Shown here: one piece after another, positions 27,503-35,542 of the stretch | Numbering within the stretch: position 1 is the stretch's first letter | Layout of the letters: every line of letters begins with the position of its first letter | Source: Deltaproteobacteria bacterium | GTDB lineage: Bacteria > Desulfobacterota > Binatia > UBA9968 | DNA length: 40,985 nt | Reading direction: 5' to 3' | Assembly: GCA_016210115.1 (NCBI GenBank) | Contig: JACQUW010000105.1 | Span: 1-40,985, forward strand | Made by a program: the position numbers and the translations under genes | Notes under the pieces: generated by a model | Told to the model about the DNA's origin: nothing | The model's database searches: none | Seen by the model: only the letters and a program-made list of their open reading frames with translations

Positions 27503-28615
27503 CTATTTACGAACAGCCGCTGTTTTTTGTACGGGGCTTAGCTTCCTACTCGTCATGGGTTCCCCTGTCACGCCAAAGTACTTCTGACGAAACTTCAAGG
27601 CGACATTGACAAGACTGATGAGCACCGGGACCTCCACCAATGGTCCGATTACAGCCGCAAATGCCTGGCCGGAGTTGATCCCGAAGACGGCCACAGTCAC
27701 GGCAATGGCGAGCTCGAAATTATTAGAAGCAGCGGTGAAAGAAAGGGTGGCGCTCTGAGCATAATTGGCCCCCACTTTCTTACTCATATAAAAAGACAGC
27801 AGAAACATGATCACGAAATAAATGAGCAAGGGAACGGCGATTCGGACAACATCCAGTGGAATCTTCACGATGAATTCACCCTTGAGGGAGAACATAACCA
27901 CGATGGTGAATAGCAGGGCGATCAGTGTAATAGGACTGATCTTGGGAATGAATTTTTCATGGTACCACTGCTTATCTTTCAACGTGATCAGAGTAAATCG
28001 GGTGATGACCCCGGCGATGAAGGGAATACCCAAGTAGATAAAGACACTCTCGGCAATTTGGCCAATCGTGATGTTCACCACCACCCCCGTGAGCTCAAGA
28101 AGCGGAGGTAGAACAGTGATGAAAATAAACGCGTAGATAGAAAAGAAAAGGACTTGAAAGATTGAGTTGAAAGCCACCAAGCCTGCGCAGTATTCGGTAT
28201 CTCCCTTGGCCAAGTCATTCCAGACAATGACCATCGCGATACAGCGAGCCAACCCGATCATGATCAGGCCCACCATATATTCGGGATATCCTCGTAGAAA
28301 AACGACGGCCAAAATGAACATGAGGATAGGGCCTATGATCCAGTTCTGAACCAAGGAGAGCCCGAGCACTTTGTAGTTTCTGAATACCTCGCCGAGTTCT
28401 TCATATTTCACCTTGGCCAAGGGTGGATACATCATGAGGATCAGCCCGACGGCAATGGGGATGTTGGTCGTCCCAGATTGAAACTGATTCCAGAAGCCGA
28501 CCACACCTGGAAAAAGATATCCCCATCCCACGCCCACAAACATTCCAAGAAAGATCCATAACGTCAGATAGCGATCGAGCAAAGAAAGTTTTTTACTGAT
28601 CCGTTCTTCAGCCAT
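27503..28615 (-). CDS. acr3: Arsenite efflux permease, ACR3 family (copy 2)
   Basis: This 370-residue protein has about ten membrane segments and the same hallmarks as copy 1: [42 protein letters not shown] with the conserved cysteine, and [22 protein letters not shown] 28615 is preceded by AAAGGAGCAGG, and the N-terminus [17 protein letters not shown] aligns with copy 1. The longer frame to 28699 is not supported. It is the last gene of an arsR - Tat fragment - FmdE-like - acr3 series on the minus strand. The C-terminal 20 residues are basic and unlike copy 1. Confidence 0.95.
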   Translation of the reverse strand: MAEERISKKLSLLDRYLTLWIFLGMFVGVGWGYLFPGVVGFWNQFQSGTTNIPIAVGLILMMYPPLAKVKYEELGEVFRNYKVLGLSLVQNWIIGPILMFILAVVFLRGYPEYMVGLIMIGLARCIAMVIVWNDLAKGDTEYCAGLVAFNSIFQVLFFSIYAFIFITVLPPLLELTGVVVNITIGQIAESVFIYLGIPFIAGVITRFTLITLKDKQWYHEKFIPKISPITLIALLFTIVVMFSLKGEFIVKIPLDVVRIAVPLLIYFVIMFLLSFYMSKKVGANYAQSATLSFTAASNNFELAIAVTVAVFGINSGQAFAAVIGPLVEVPVLISLVNVALKFRQKYFGVTGEPMTSRKLSPVQKTAAVRK

Positions 28616-28704
28616 CGTCCTGCTCCTTTTTTGCTGATCCTGGTATTTTTCCGTTTCTTTTGCGATTTGAAATAATGCGCTTCCATTACGGAAACGCATT
28701 CGAT

Positions 28705-29388
28705 TTATCTAGGCATATCTTTGTTAATGATATCTCCCCGATCGCCAAACATATCCGTAAAATTGAATTTATAATCGTTCAACCTCTTTATCTCCAATAG
28801 CTCTTCTGGCGGAGCGGTCAGGAGTTTCAAGCTCAGGCTATCGCCCATTTTTTCAACCGTATCGATATCCTCCGCCGTTACAGGGTTTTCCTGCGCCCGT
28901 AGGCTCCGAATTCTGTTTTCAAGAACCACCTGGTCATCCGGAAAAACACCGGCCTTTAAATGCACATGGTAAGCCTCGCCAGTTGAAATTCTCTGAATGA
29001 TAAATCCGCCAGCGATGGAGGCATCAATCCTCAACGTTTTGAAATTGATCCTGGCGCCGGTTAAAAACGCCGCCGCATCAGCCCAACAGGGCCCATTTTT
29101 TGAAACCACCTGGAGATCGGTTCGGTCGACCACGCCATCGGGAAACACTTTGCTCAACACGGCTTTGATCTCGACAAAGGCAATCACAAGACCGTCACAC
29201 ATGTGGCCATGAATCCGTGCAATATCCTTTAAACCAATCTCTTTTGTTTGCAGGTTATAACGACCCAGTGCGCTATCCGTATCCCTAACCACAATGGGCT
29301 GATTGTTAGGAGCATTTGCTGCCCACTCCGGATAGAACCAATCGGGGCTGTTATCGCTTGCGCCGAGTGGTTTATACTCTTTGGTCAT
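28705..29388 (-). CDS. FmdE-like domain protein in arsenic operon 2
   Basis: This 227-residue protein carries the FmdE motif as [20 protein letters not shown] (H62, C64) and [16 protein letters not shown] (C101). FmdE domains bind zinc or molybdopterin-related partners in formylmethanofuran dehydrogenase, but many stand-alone forms have unknown roles. The usual GHxCPG proline is Asp here. ATG 29388 is chosen for GGGAG upstream and because a small Tat-signal frame ends 1 base before it. Position between arsR and acr3 suggests a metalloid-related function (inference). It is probably cytoplasmic as annotated; an exported form would need the upstream Tat signal. Confidence 0.8.
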   Translation of the reverse strand: MTKEYKPLGASDNSPDWFYPEWAANAPNNQPIVVRDTDSALGRYNLQTKEIGLKDIARIHGHMCDGLVIAFVEIKAVLSKVFPDGVVDRTDLQVVSKNGPCWADAAAFLTGARINFKTLRIDASIAGGFIIQRISTGEAYHVHLKAGVFPDDQVVLENRIRSLRAQENPVTAEDIDTVEKMGDSLSLKLLTAPPEELLEIKRLNDYKFNFTDMFGDRGDIINKDMPR

Positions 29389-29389
29389 C

Positions 29390-29565
29390 TCAAAAGTCTC
29401 CCGATCCCTGGTTCCATGAACCGACGAGATACTTTCCGTATTTCTGTTGCGTCGCCGCACGTCTCGCTAACTTTAGTTTCTTCTCTAGGTGAGAAGAGGG
29501 GTAACAGCAGTGCCTCCTGCAGCGGCAACAATCATTTTAAGAATGTCTCTTCTTTGCCTGTTCAG
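29390..29565 (-). pseudogene. Small Tat-signal gene, apparently frameshifted
   Basis: A CTG (29565) with AGGAGG 6 bases upstream opens the frame NRQRRDILKMIVAAAGGTAV, a good twin-arginine signal, then meets TAG at 29485. In another frame, coding-like sequence (LEKKLKLARRAATQQKYGKY, then LVGSWNQGSGDF) runs to a TGA at 29392-29390, one base before the FmdE-like ATG. One small indel near 29487-29495 would join them into a protein of about 58 residues. It could be a distinct small exported subunit, or the remains of an N-terminal signal for the FmdE-like protein. I do not recognise the family. Confidence 0.45.
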
Positions 29566-29786
29566 TTAATTCCTCCTCGTATAACGTATTTGGTGTTTCA
29601 ATTAACTTATACTCGAACCATCCTGCTTATTTTATATCCGAGCCGATCCGAGCCCTTTACTTTTGTGTGTCTGGTGGTTCCTGTGATCCGTAACGTGCGG
29701 TCCAAATCCCTCTTAGTTTGGACTCTGTGTCCCCTTCAAAGCCAACAGCCCAGCGTACAGCAAATCCAAAATCATGATGCGCCTGC
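29566..29786. other. Spacer between arsR copy 2 and the Tat fragment
   Basis: These 221 bases hold no supported gene. A strong AGGAGG at 29572-29577 (minus strand) serves the Tat-signal frame. AT-rich stretches on the minus strand could form a promoter, but none is clear. Confidence 0.4.
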
Positions 29787-30122
29787 TCAACGGTGGCGGG
29801 CGCCCAGCGATGCCAGATCTCGTTGGACCCGCGCTGTAATCAACTCTCCAACCCGGCGACGGAGATTCATGATTCGCCGGTCGTCGATCTTATACAGTAC
29901 GCGCACACCTTCCTTCCGCGCCAAAAGTACTCCCGCTCGCTTCAAGATCTGCAAATGGCGCGAAATGGTTGATTTGTCGAGATTGATGTGCGGCTCGATC
30001 TCACAACCGCACTTTTCCTCTTCTCCCAAGAAGTCCAAGATCCGCAATCTTACAGGGTGAGCCAACGCCTGTAAGAACTGAGCCTCTCGCTCTAGACGCG
30101 GTAAGTCAGAGTGTTTATTCAT
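29787..30122 (-). CDS. arsR: ArsR family repressor (copy 2)
   Basis: This 111-residue winged-helix protein has FLQALAHPVRLRILDFLGEEEKCGCEIEPHINLDKSTISRHLQILKRAGVL, with C38 and C40 in KCGCEIEP. That arrangement differs from the CVCEL of copy 1 and is typical of another ArsR subgroup found with acr3. ATG 30122 is a more natural start than the upstream frame start at 30167. No strong Shine-Dalgarno is seen. It is first in the arsR-(Tat fragment)-FmdE-acr3 series and probably autoregulates it. The operator was not identified. Confidence 0.92.
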   Translation of the reverse strand: MNKHSDLPRLEREAQFLQALAHPVRLRILDFLGEEEKCGCEIEPHINLDKSTISRHLQILKRAGVLLARKEGVRVLYKIDDRRIMNLRRRVGELITARVQRDLASLGARHR

Positions 30123-30365
30123 GCATCTATGCGCGCTTATACTTAATTTCACAAATAGTCCGTGCAAGGTCTATACCGGGAATATTCTTGCTGCTTTTAT
30201 GATTCTAATCGAGAAGATTCCTCGCTTATGCTGGCAAGCCTGCAAAAACGGCAATTCAGCAACGGCCGGTATCTCGGTCTGCTGGTCAGTGATTGCCAGC
30301 CATCGTGACCTGGTTCTTCCTCTGGGCTCGTGACGAGAGAATCCCGACAAAGGAACTCGCGCATC

Positions 30366-30403
30366 TGCGAATGATGGACACGAAAGTTCGTGTTCTTGCG
30401 AAT
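30366..30403. promoter_or_regulatory. Enhancer-like site pair upstream of osmC
   Basis: TTCGTGTTCTTGCGAA (30387-30402) matches 13 of 16 positions of the 9743-9758 palindrome. TGCGAAT occurs at 30366 and again at 30397, exactly 31 bases apart. The same 31-base spacing is seen between TGCGAAT copies at 9753 and 9784. In both places the pair lies about 90 and 120-126 bases upstream of a -24 element. CACGAAAGTTCGTG between them is a further perfect inverted repeat. Confidence 0.5.
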
Positions 30404-30484
30404 TATCCGAACTGAATCTGAATATTCATTCAAGTTTCATCATACTTTTTTCCGAAAATGATCAAAGAATTCACTCAACCCAGT

Positions 30485-30500
30485 TGGCATTGCCGTTGCT
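30485..30500 (+). promoter_or_regulatory. Sigma-54-like promoter for osmC
   Basis: TGGCATT-GCCG-TTGCT has exact GG-N10-GC spacing, a preceding T, a 5/7 match at -24 and a full TTGCT at -12. It lies about 60 bases before ATG 30558. Confidence 0.6.
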
Positions 30501-30557
30501 CTAAGCTTGTGGATGTTTTTTGCTGACATCTTCACGTTATTCATAGGAGGAAAAGCG

Positions 30558-31010
30558 ATGGAAGCAAAAGTCAAGGGGCACACGTATCGTACCGCCGTTC
30601 GATGGACGGGCGAGAAGCGCGGGGTAAGCACAGCAAGCGGCAAGCCATCAATCGATGTGGCCACTCCACCGGAATTCCAAGGGCATGAAGGGATCTGGTC
30701 GCCTGAAGATTTGTTTGTCACCTCGGTGAACGTCTGTGTCATGATGACGTTTGTCGCCTTCGCCGAACGAGCGGGTTTATCGCTCACAAGATATGAAAGC
30801 GAGGCCGAAGGGCGCTTGGAATTCGTGGACGGCGGCTTTCAATTCACAAGGGTCACCGTAAGGCCTCACGTGCTTGTGAAACCAGGCACAAATGTCAGGC
30901 AGGCCCACGAACTCATGGCCAAAGCCGAGAAGTATTGTCTGGTTTCACGGTCGGTCAAAAGCCAGATCGCGGTGGAAGCAAACATTTCGGAAGGTGATGG
31001 CGCGCCCTGA
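30558..31010 (+). CDS. OsmC-family peroxide/stress protein
   Basis: This 150-residue protein belongs to the OsmC/Ohr fold of thiol-dependent hydroperoxide reductases. Redox cysteines are C60 (SVNVCVMMTF) and C127 (EKYCLVSRSV), at the usual distance, with WSPEDLFVTSVNVC as the conserved helix start. ATG 30558 has AGGAGG upstream; an earlier frame start at 30507 is not needed. It belongs to the YhfA/OsmC-like group rather than strict Ohr, so the substrate is open. The sigma-54-like promoter links it to the hsp20 and ppsA genes of this window. Confidence 0.9.
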   Translation: MEAKVKGHTYRTAVRWTGEKRGVSTASGKPSIDVATPPEFQGHEGIWSPEDLFVTSVNVCVMMTFVAFAERAGLSLTRYESEAEGRLEFVDGGFQFTRVTVRPHVLVKPGTNVRQAHELMAKAEKYCLVSRSVKSQIAVEANISEGDGAP

Positions 31011-31142
31011 TGTGGCGGAATAGAGCTATTCTTCGGCTGCAGTCACATTCCAGTTATCAGTTTTGCAACATACCACTATTCAGTTGCCGCAGTTCTGATA
31101 AACCATCTTCCTCCCGGATAGAGAAAAAGCGCCGAAACCTAA

Positions 31143-31158
31143 TGGTATGGCAATTGCG
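31143..31158 (+). promoter_or_regulatory. Sigma-54-like promoter for the 31.2 kb secreted protein
   Basis: TGGTATG-GCAA-TTGCG has exact GG-N10-GC spacing and full TTGC, with two mismatches in the -24 element. It lies about 70 bases before ATG 31225. Confidence 0.4.
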
Positions 31159-31224
31159 TAAGTACCGTTGAATAAGCCGGGCGGTCTTAGAACCTCGGAC
31201 AGACAAACGAGAGGAGGACAAGAG

Positions 31225-31685
31225 ATGAAGAGATTTGGAGGCTTTGTAACGTTACTTTTTGTTCTGAGCATTTTTGCCGCTGTTGACTCCTACGCGCAGC
31301 CGAGAGGCATGAGGTGGAGGGGGAGTGGTGGTTGGGGGCCGGGGATGCCGTACAGCAAGATGTATGATCCCAAAACGGTCGAGACTATCTCTGGCGAGGT
31401 CATGAAGGTGGACGCAATTACGCCTCGAAAAGGATGTCTAATGGCCTGCATATGACGGTGAAGACGGACAAAGAGGAAATCCCTGTCCATCTGGGGCCAG
31501 CCTATTTCATCGAGAATCAAGACGTGAAGATCGAGGCGAAGAGCAAGGTGGAGGTGAAAGGCTCGCGGATTACCTTTGACGGGAAGCCGGCGATCATAGC
31601 CGCAGAAGTGAAAAAGGGCGATGAAGTTTTGAAGCTCCGGGACGATGCCGGATTCCCTGTATGGAGCGGCTGGAGACGGCGCTAG
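31225..31685 (+). pseudogene. Paralogue of the 6.7 kb secreted protein, with a single-base frameshift
   Basis: The frame starts at ATG 31225 (AGAGGAGG upstream) with a signal peptide ending SYAQ. It then has GGWGPGMPYSKMYDPKTVET, as in the protein at 6722-7183. At about 31430-31434 one base is missing: AAAAGGATGTC where the paralogue's reading requires a codon more, giving ITPRKG-CLMACI-stop. The correct continuation, HMTVKTDKEEIPVHLGP to PVWSGWRRR, is present in the adjoining frame to 31685. With one added A the two copies align end to end. This is either a recent loss of function or a sequence error in an A-run. It lies downstream of a sigma-54-like promoter. Confidence 0.85.
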
Positions 31686-31687
31686 TG

Positions 31688-31930
31688 CTAGTCAAAGTGA
31701 GGACCGCCTGGCTTAGCGATAATAAAGAAGTCGCTCGTCCTCTGTTGTGATGGCTGCTCCGTTTTTCCTTTTGGGATTACCACGGCGCTTGCAATGCTTT
31801 CCATGAGGCGCAGGAAGTTGGAGCGTTCGCCATTCTTGTTAGCGGAGGATATTCGCGCCTTATCCTTGCCCTGTCTCCGGGTAGCTTTCTTTACATTGCT
31901 CCTACGACCGATCTGATACCCAGTCTTCAC
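31688..31930 (-). CDS. Hypothetical small basic protein (doubtful)
   Basis: An 80-residue frame with a GTG start at 31930 and AAGGA about 8 bases upstream. It is strongly basic in its first half (GRRSNVKKATRRQGKDK) and resembles no family I know. It converges with the secreted-protein pseudogene. Support is only the weak Shine-Dalgarno and the open frame; it may be chance. Confidence 0.25.
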   Translation of the reverse strand: MKTGYQIGRRSNVKKATRRQGKDKARISSANKNGERSNFLRLMESIASAVVIPKGKTEQPSQQRTSDFFIIAKPGGPHFD

Positions 31931-32175
31931 GATGGGTTTCCTTGTTATGCCAGCTTCTCGTGATTCTGGGGGCCTGGCAACGATTATCCTTCTCCATTCG
32001 CTGCACTGAGTTGCCCGCGCGATAGTCTCAGATAAGAATGGCGCAAACTTATTTGCAGGATTGACAAGTGGCCGGCGAATATCTGGGCTAATTCATGTAA
32101 AACGGTTAATTTTGGAGCTGGCATACAAATTGAATGTGCCCTGTCAGAAACAAGATCATTTGGATTTTAAAAAAA
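31931..32175. other. Upstream region of the zinc-protease gene
   Basis: No gene is seen. TGGCATA-CAAA-TTGA at 32119-32133 resembles a sigma-54 promoter except that the essential -12 GC is GA. A TTGACA at about 32061-32068 lacks a good -10. So the promoter of the next three genes is unresolved. Confidence 0.35.
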
Positions 32176-32676
32176 ATGAACCTACAGCACGCCAGGGCCT
32201 TCAGCTTCATTGGAATTGCGTTGCTCTTCCTCCCGCTCGCTCACGCAAGCGATATCGTGGGCTGGGTGGAGAAGGTTCGCATTTATCCGGGTAACCTCCT
32301 CGTTGAAGCCCGGATTGATACCGGCGCGGAACTTTCTTCCCTTCACTGTGATTGTATTTCCCCCTACGAGCGGAACGGTGAGAAGTGGGTTAGTTTCGTG
32401 GTCGTCACACTGGACGGAAGGCCAACGTTGATGGAGCGAAGGGTTCACCGGACGGCCAAGATTAAACGGCATTTCGGTGAAGTCCAGGAACGCATGGTCA
32501 TAAAGCTCGGAGTCTGTCTCGGCAAGACCTACAAGGAAGCGGAGGTCAATCTGGTCGACCGAAGCGGCTTGACTTATCCGATGCTGGTCGGGCGCGATTT
32601 TTTGGAAGGCGATTTTCTTGTCGACCCGTCCGCGGAATACAAGATCGAGCCCCAATGCAATGAGCCAAAGAAATGA
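32176..32676 (+). CDS. Putative ATP-dependent zinc protease / aspartyl-protease-like (RimB type, PF05618)
   Basis: This 166-residue protein has a signal peptide (MNLQHARAFSFIGIALLFLP...HAS). A retropepsin-like domain follows, with DTGAELSSLH (the D-T/S-G active motif) and LVGRDFLEGDFLVD near the end. The family is annotated zinc protease but is structurally aspartyl-protease-like and accompanies RimK-type ligases. ATG 32176 starts directly at the signal peptide; the frame is open to 32134. The stop overlaps the next gene's ATG by 4 bases. The three genes 32176-35307 form a known conserved trio. Confidence 0.85.
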   Translation: MNLQHARAFSFIGIALLFLPLAHASDIVGWVEKVRIYPGNLLVEARIDTGAELSSLHCDCISPYERNGEKWVSFVVVTLDGRPTLMERRVHRTAKIKRHFGEVQERMVIKLGVCLGKTYKEAEVNLVDRSGLTYPMLVGRDFLEGDFLVDPSAEYKIEPQCNEPKK

Positions 32677-34205
32677 ATCCGCGACAGCTCTATCTTTTAT
32701 GTGCGGCTCTTGCTCTCGCTGCTCTGGGCGTTTTTGCTTATAAGCATCTGGTGCTCGGCTTTCCGCTTCAGCCGGACGCTGAGGTGGAAGCCTGGGACCT
32801 TGAAGTCGGGATCCGCTTCATGGGCCGGGGAGACCCGGTCAAGGTCTCTCTTTTGCTCCCACGAAAGAACGATGGCTACGCCGTTGTCCAGGAGCACTTC
32901 GTTTCCGGAGGTTATGGGTTAGCCACTCAAGCAGAGGACGAGCGCCGCATCGCGACATGGTCGGCGCGCCAGGCTTCCGGAAGACAGTCTCTCTATTATC
33001 GGGCAATCATTCGCCCCGCGCTATCAAATGAGGCCGCGAGCGCGCGTAAGCCTCCGAGAGTGCGGCTGCCGCGTTTCGAAGGGGCAACGCGAGAAGCCGC
33101 CGATGCTCTTCTTTCCGAGGTCTATTCACGATCAGCGGACGTGGAGAGCATGGTAAAAGCGCTAATTAGACGCCTTGCAGGCTCTTCGGGCAGAAGCCAG
33201 AACATGCCTCTCCTGCTGGGGGACAAACCCTCAGTGTCACACAAAGCCGAGCTAGCGGCGCAAATCCTCGCATTGGCGGACATACCCGCGAGGCCGGTTC
33301 ACGGCATTCGGTTGCAGCCACTGGCTCGAGACACTCCGATCCTGCATTGGTTGGAGGCTTATCACGACGGGTCTTGGCATGCCTATGATATGGAGACGAG
33401 CGAGCGCCGCATTCCGAAGGAGTATCTCGCCTGGTGGCGTGGGGCAGGATCGTTGGTGACTTTGAGTGGCGGCGCCGAGCTGTCGACGCAAGTGTCCGTG
33501 ACCCTCAACAAGGAGTCTGCTTTGCTTGTTGCGACCGCCCATGAAAAGGCCTCTCGCCCTGCGCTGTTCGAGTTCTCGCCGTCTGTCCTGCCGATCAGCG
33601 CCCAGGCCGTTTACCATGTTTTTCTTGTTGTGCCCGTGGGGGTGCTGATTTTGGTCATAATGCGCAATCTGATTGGCATGCGAACGTTCGGCACGTTCAT
33701 GCCAGTCCTGATTGCGCTCGCCTTCAGGGAAACCCGTTTGCTCTCGGGCATCGTCTTGTTTTGCCTGTTGGTCGGAGCTGGTCTTGGGATTCGTTTTTAT
33801 CTCGAACAACTAAAACTCCTGGTAGTCCCACGGCTGGCGGCTGTCTTGATCATCGTCGTCCATCTCATGTTTGTCCTGGATTTGTTGAGTCACAAATTTG
33901 GACTGCAGCCGGGGCTTTCTGTGACGCTCTTCCCCATGGTGATTATGACCATGACGATCGAGCGTCTGTCTGTGGTGTGGGAAGAGCGCGGCCCTGGTGA
34001 ATCCCTAAAGCAGGGGCTCGGCAGCCTGCTGGTAGCGTCCGTTGCCTACGTCGCCATGAACTTTGACTATCTCCAGCATCTATTTTTCATATTTCCGGAG
34101 CTGATTTTACTGGTACTTGCAGCAATAATCTTGCTGGGACGTTACTCTGGCTATCGGTTGCTTGAGCTTTGGCGGTTTAAGGTCTTGGCAGTGGAGAACG
34201 CGTGA
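32673..34205 (+). CDS. Inactive transglutaminase fused to seven transmembrane helices
   Basis: This 510-residue protein has an N-terminal membrane anchor (YLLCAALALAALGVFAYKHLVL) and a periplasmic transglutaminase-like domain to about 290. LHWLEAYHDGSWHAYDMET is at the place of the normal His/Asp catalytic region, and the nucleophilic cysteine is absent from the equivalent helix (HKAELAAQILALADIPAR). Seven membrane helices follow from about residue 310 (VFLVVPVGVLILVIM, MPVLIALAF, GIVLFCLLVGAGLGIRFYL, RLAAVLIIVVHLMFVLDLL and others). This matches the Transglut_i_TM plus 7TM families. It overlaps the preceding gene by 4 bases. Confidence 0.88.
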   Translation: MNPRQLYLLCAALALAALGVFAYKHLVLGFPLQPDAEVEAWDLEVGIRFMGRGDPVKVSLLLPRKNDGYAVVQEHFVSGGYGLATQAEDERRIATWSARQASGRQSLYYRAIIRPALSNEAASARKPPRVRLPRFEGATREAADALLSEVYSRSADVESMVKALIRRLAGSSGRSQNMPLLLGDKPSVSHKAELAAQILALADIPARPVHGIRLQPLARDTPILHWLEAYHDGSWHAYDMETSERRIPKEYLAWWRGAGSLVTLSGGAELSTQVSVTLNKESALLVATAHEKASRPALFEFSPSVLPISAQAVYHVFLVVPVGVLILVIMRNLIGMRTFGTFMPVLIALAFRETRLLSGIVLFCLLVGAGLGIRFYLEQLKLLVVPRLAAVLIIVVHLMFVLDLLSHKFGLQPGLSVTLFPMVIMTMTIERLSVVWEERGPGESLKQGLGSLLVASVAYVAMNFDYLQHLFFIFPELILLVLAAIILLGRYSGYRLLELWRFKVLAVENA

Positions 34206-34230
34206 TTCGCGACCCAAGAATAGGTTCTCT

Positions 34231-35307
34231 ATGTTCAAGGTCCTGAAGAAACTGCTCCAACTCGGCGTTCTGGGGATCAACGGGCGCAACGGTCAATACT
34301 TGCTCCGGTACAACCCGCGGAGATTATACCCGCTGGTGGATGACAAGCTGCAAACCAAGCGACTGGCGGAAGGCGCCGGCATTGGCGTCCCTGAATTGTA
34401 CGGCGTTGTGGAAATTCACAGACAGATCCGCGATCTTCCCAATCTCCTGGCTGAACATCCCGACTTTGTGGTGAAGCCGTCCCGTGGTAGTGGCGGGGAC
34501 GGTATTCTAGTGATAGTAGGACGGTCCAGGAGAGGCTACAGGAAAACCAATGGGACCATCATTTTACCGGAAGAGCTGGGACACCATGTGGCTAATATTC
34601 TGAGCGGGATGTACAGTTTGGGAGGGCAGGCAGACGTAGCGCTGATCGAATATCGAGTTCAGCCCGACGCTGTATTTGAGTCAATTTCTTACCAGGGTGT
34701 TCCCGATATCCGAGTGATTGTTTTTATGGGCGTGCCGGTGATGGCTATGGTGAGACTCCCAACCCGGCAGTCGGATGGCAAAGCAAATCTACACCAGGGC
34801 GCCCTTGGGACCGGCGTTGACATTGCAACCGGTAAGACACTTACGGCGGTGTGGGGAAACGGCGTTGTCGCGGACCACCCGGACACAGGCAATGCTGTTA
34901 GCGGGATACAAATACCGCGCTGGAATCAACTCCTTCTGCTCGCCGCCAGGTGTTCGGACTTGACGGGACTGGGCTACCAGGGAGCCGACTTCGTGCTCGA
35001 CAGCAGAAAGGGACCGCTGCTTCTGGAGGTTAATGCCAGGCCGGGGCTCAATGTACAGATCGCTAACCGCGCGGGTCTATTACCCCGACTTAGACTTGTG
35101 GAAGAACATTTAAACGAGTTTCGATCGGCGGAAGAGCGTGTTCTGTTTGCCCGACGATACTTTGGGAGCCAGAATTTCACGCCGTCTTTCGGCCACAAAG
35201 ATCGGCTCATAGAATCATCAACGATAAGCGCCGGAAACCCCGGGACAAGTTTTGCAACGAGATTTCTGCCTTCCGCTCGCACCGAACCCATTTCCGCAGA
35301 AAAATAG
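34231..35307 (+). CDS. RimK-like alpha-L-glutamate ligase (ATP-grasp)
   Basis: This 358-residue ATP-grasp ligase has NGRNGQYLLRYNPRRLYPLVDDK at the start and FVVKPSRGSGGDGILVI for ATP binding. The metal-binding region is GADFVLDSRKGPLLLEVNARPGLNVQIANR. It joins an acidic residue or small amine to a carboxylate by analogy with RimK. ATG 34231 is chosen; the frame is open to 34162, which overlaps the previous gene. Together with the preceding zinc-protease-like and transglutaminase-7TM genes it forms a predicted peptide or envelope-modifying module. The substrate is unknown. Confidence 0.88.
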   Translation: MFKVLKKLLQLGVLGINGRNGQYLLRYNPRRLYPLVDDKLQTKRLAEGAGIGVPELYGVVEIHRQIRDLPNLLAEHPDFVVKPSRGSGGDGILVIVGRSRRGYRKTNGTIILPEELGHHVANILSGMYSLGGQADVALIEYRVQPDAVFESISYQGVPDIRVIVFMGVPVMAMVRLPTRQSDGKANLHQGALGTGVDIATGKTLTAVWGNGVVADHPDTGNAVSGIQIPRWNQLLLLAARCSDLTGLGYQGADFVLDSRKGPLLLEVNARPGLNVQIANRAGLLPRLRLVEEHLNEFRSAEERVLFARRYFGSQNFTPSFGHKDRLIESSTISAGNPGTSFATRFLPSARTEPISAEK

Positions 35308-35542
35308 CGCAAAAAAACAAGCCTTGTGCCACCCGCACGACACCACCCTGCCGGACATTCTTCCGACCCAATACTTGCCGAATTTTGAGGAAAAGCCGTT
35401 CGGTTTGATTTGTTTTATTTCCAGAATCGGCGCATAAAAAAAGAAAGTCGGGAAACAAGATTGGCACGAAAGGTGCTCTGTCGCGCTGTCACGCTCCCTT
35501 GGCATTGGGATGGAGTGCGGCGGTTAAGCAAAAGGGGGAAAA
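35308..35542. other. 235-base leader of the VIT1-ftsH-htrA set
   Basis: No gene is seen. It contains a strong sigma-54 match at 35462-35477, AT-rich runs, and the Shine-Dalgarno AAGGGGG before ATG 35543. No clear copy of the TTGCGAA enhancer-like site was found, only CTTGCCGAAT near 35376. Confidence 0.5.
35462..35477 (+). promoter_or_regulatory. Sigma-54 promoter for the VIT1-like gene and possibly ftsH-htrA
   Basis: TGGCACG-AAAG-GTGCT is identical to consensus at -24 (7/7), preceded by T, and has GTGC at -12 with exact GG-N10-GC spacing. The start codon is about 66 bases downstream. Confidence 0.6.

Larger units (their letters stand above)
30123..30557. other. 435-base divergent control region of arsR copy 2 and osmC
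   Basis: No gene is present. The region contains enhancer-like sites at 30366-30372 and 30387-30402 and a sigma-54-like promoter at 30485-30500 serving osmC. On the arsR side, a poor sigma-54-like match and an imperfect TTGCAC/TATAAG pair are visible but not convincing. Confidence 0.5.

Noticed and set aside
30145..30175. Sigma-54-like match CGGTATA-N4-TTGCA on the minus strand before arsR copy 2
   Set aside because: The -24 element has four mismatches; an arsR gene is not expected to use sigma-54.
32119..32133. Eighth sigma-54 promoter before the zinc-protease gene
   Set aside because: The -24 element is fair, but the essential GC of the -12 element is GA.
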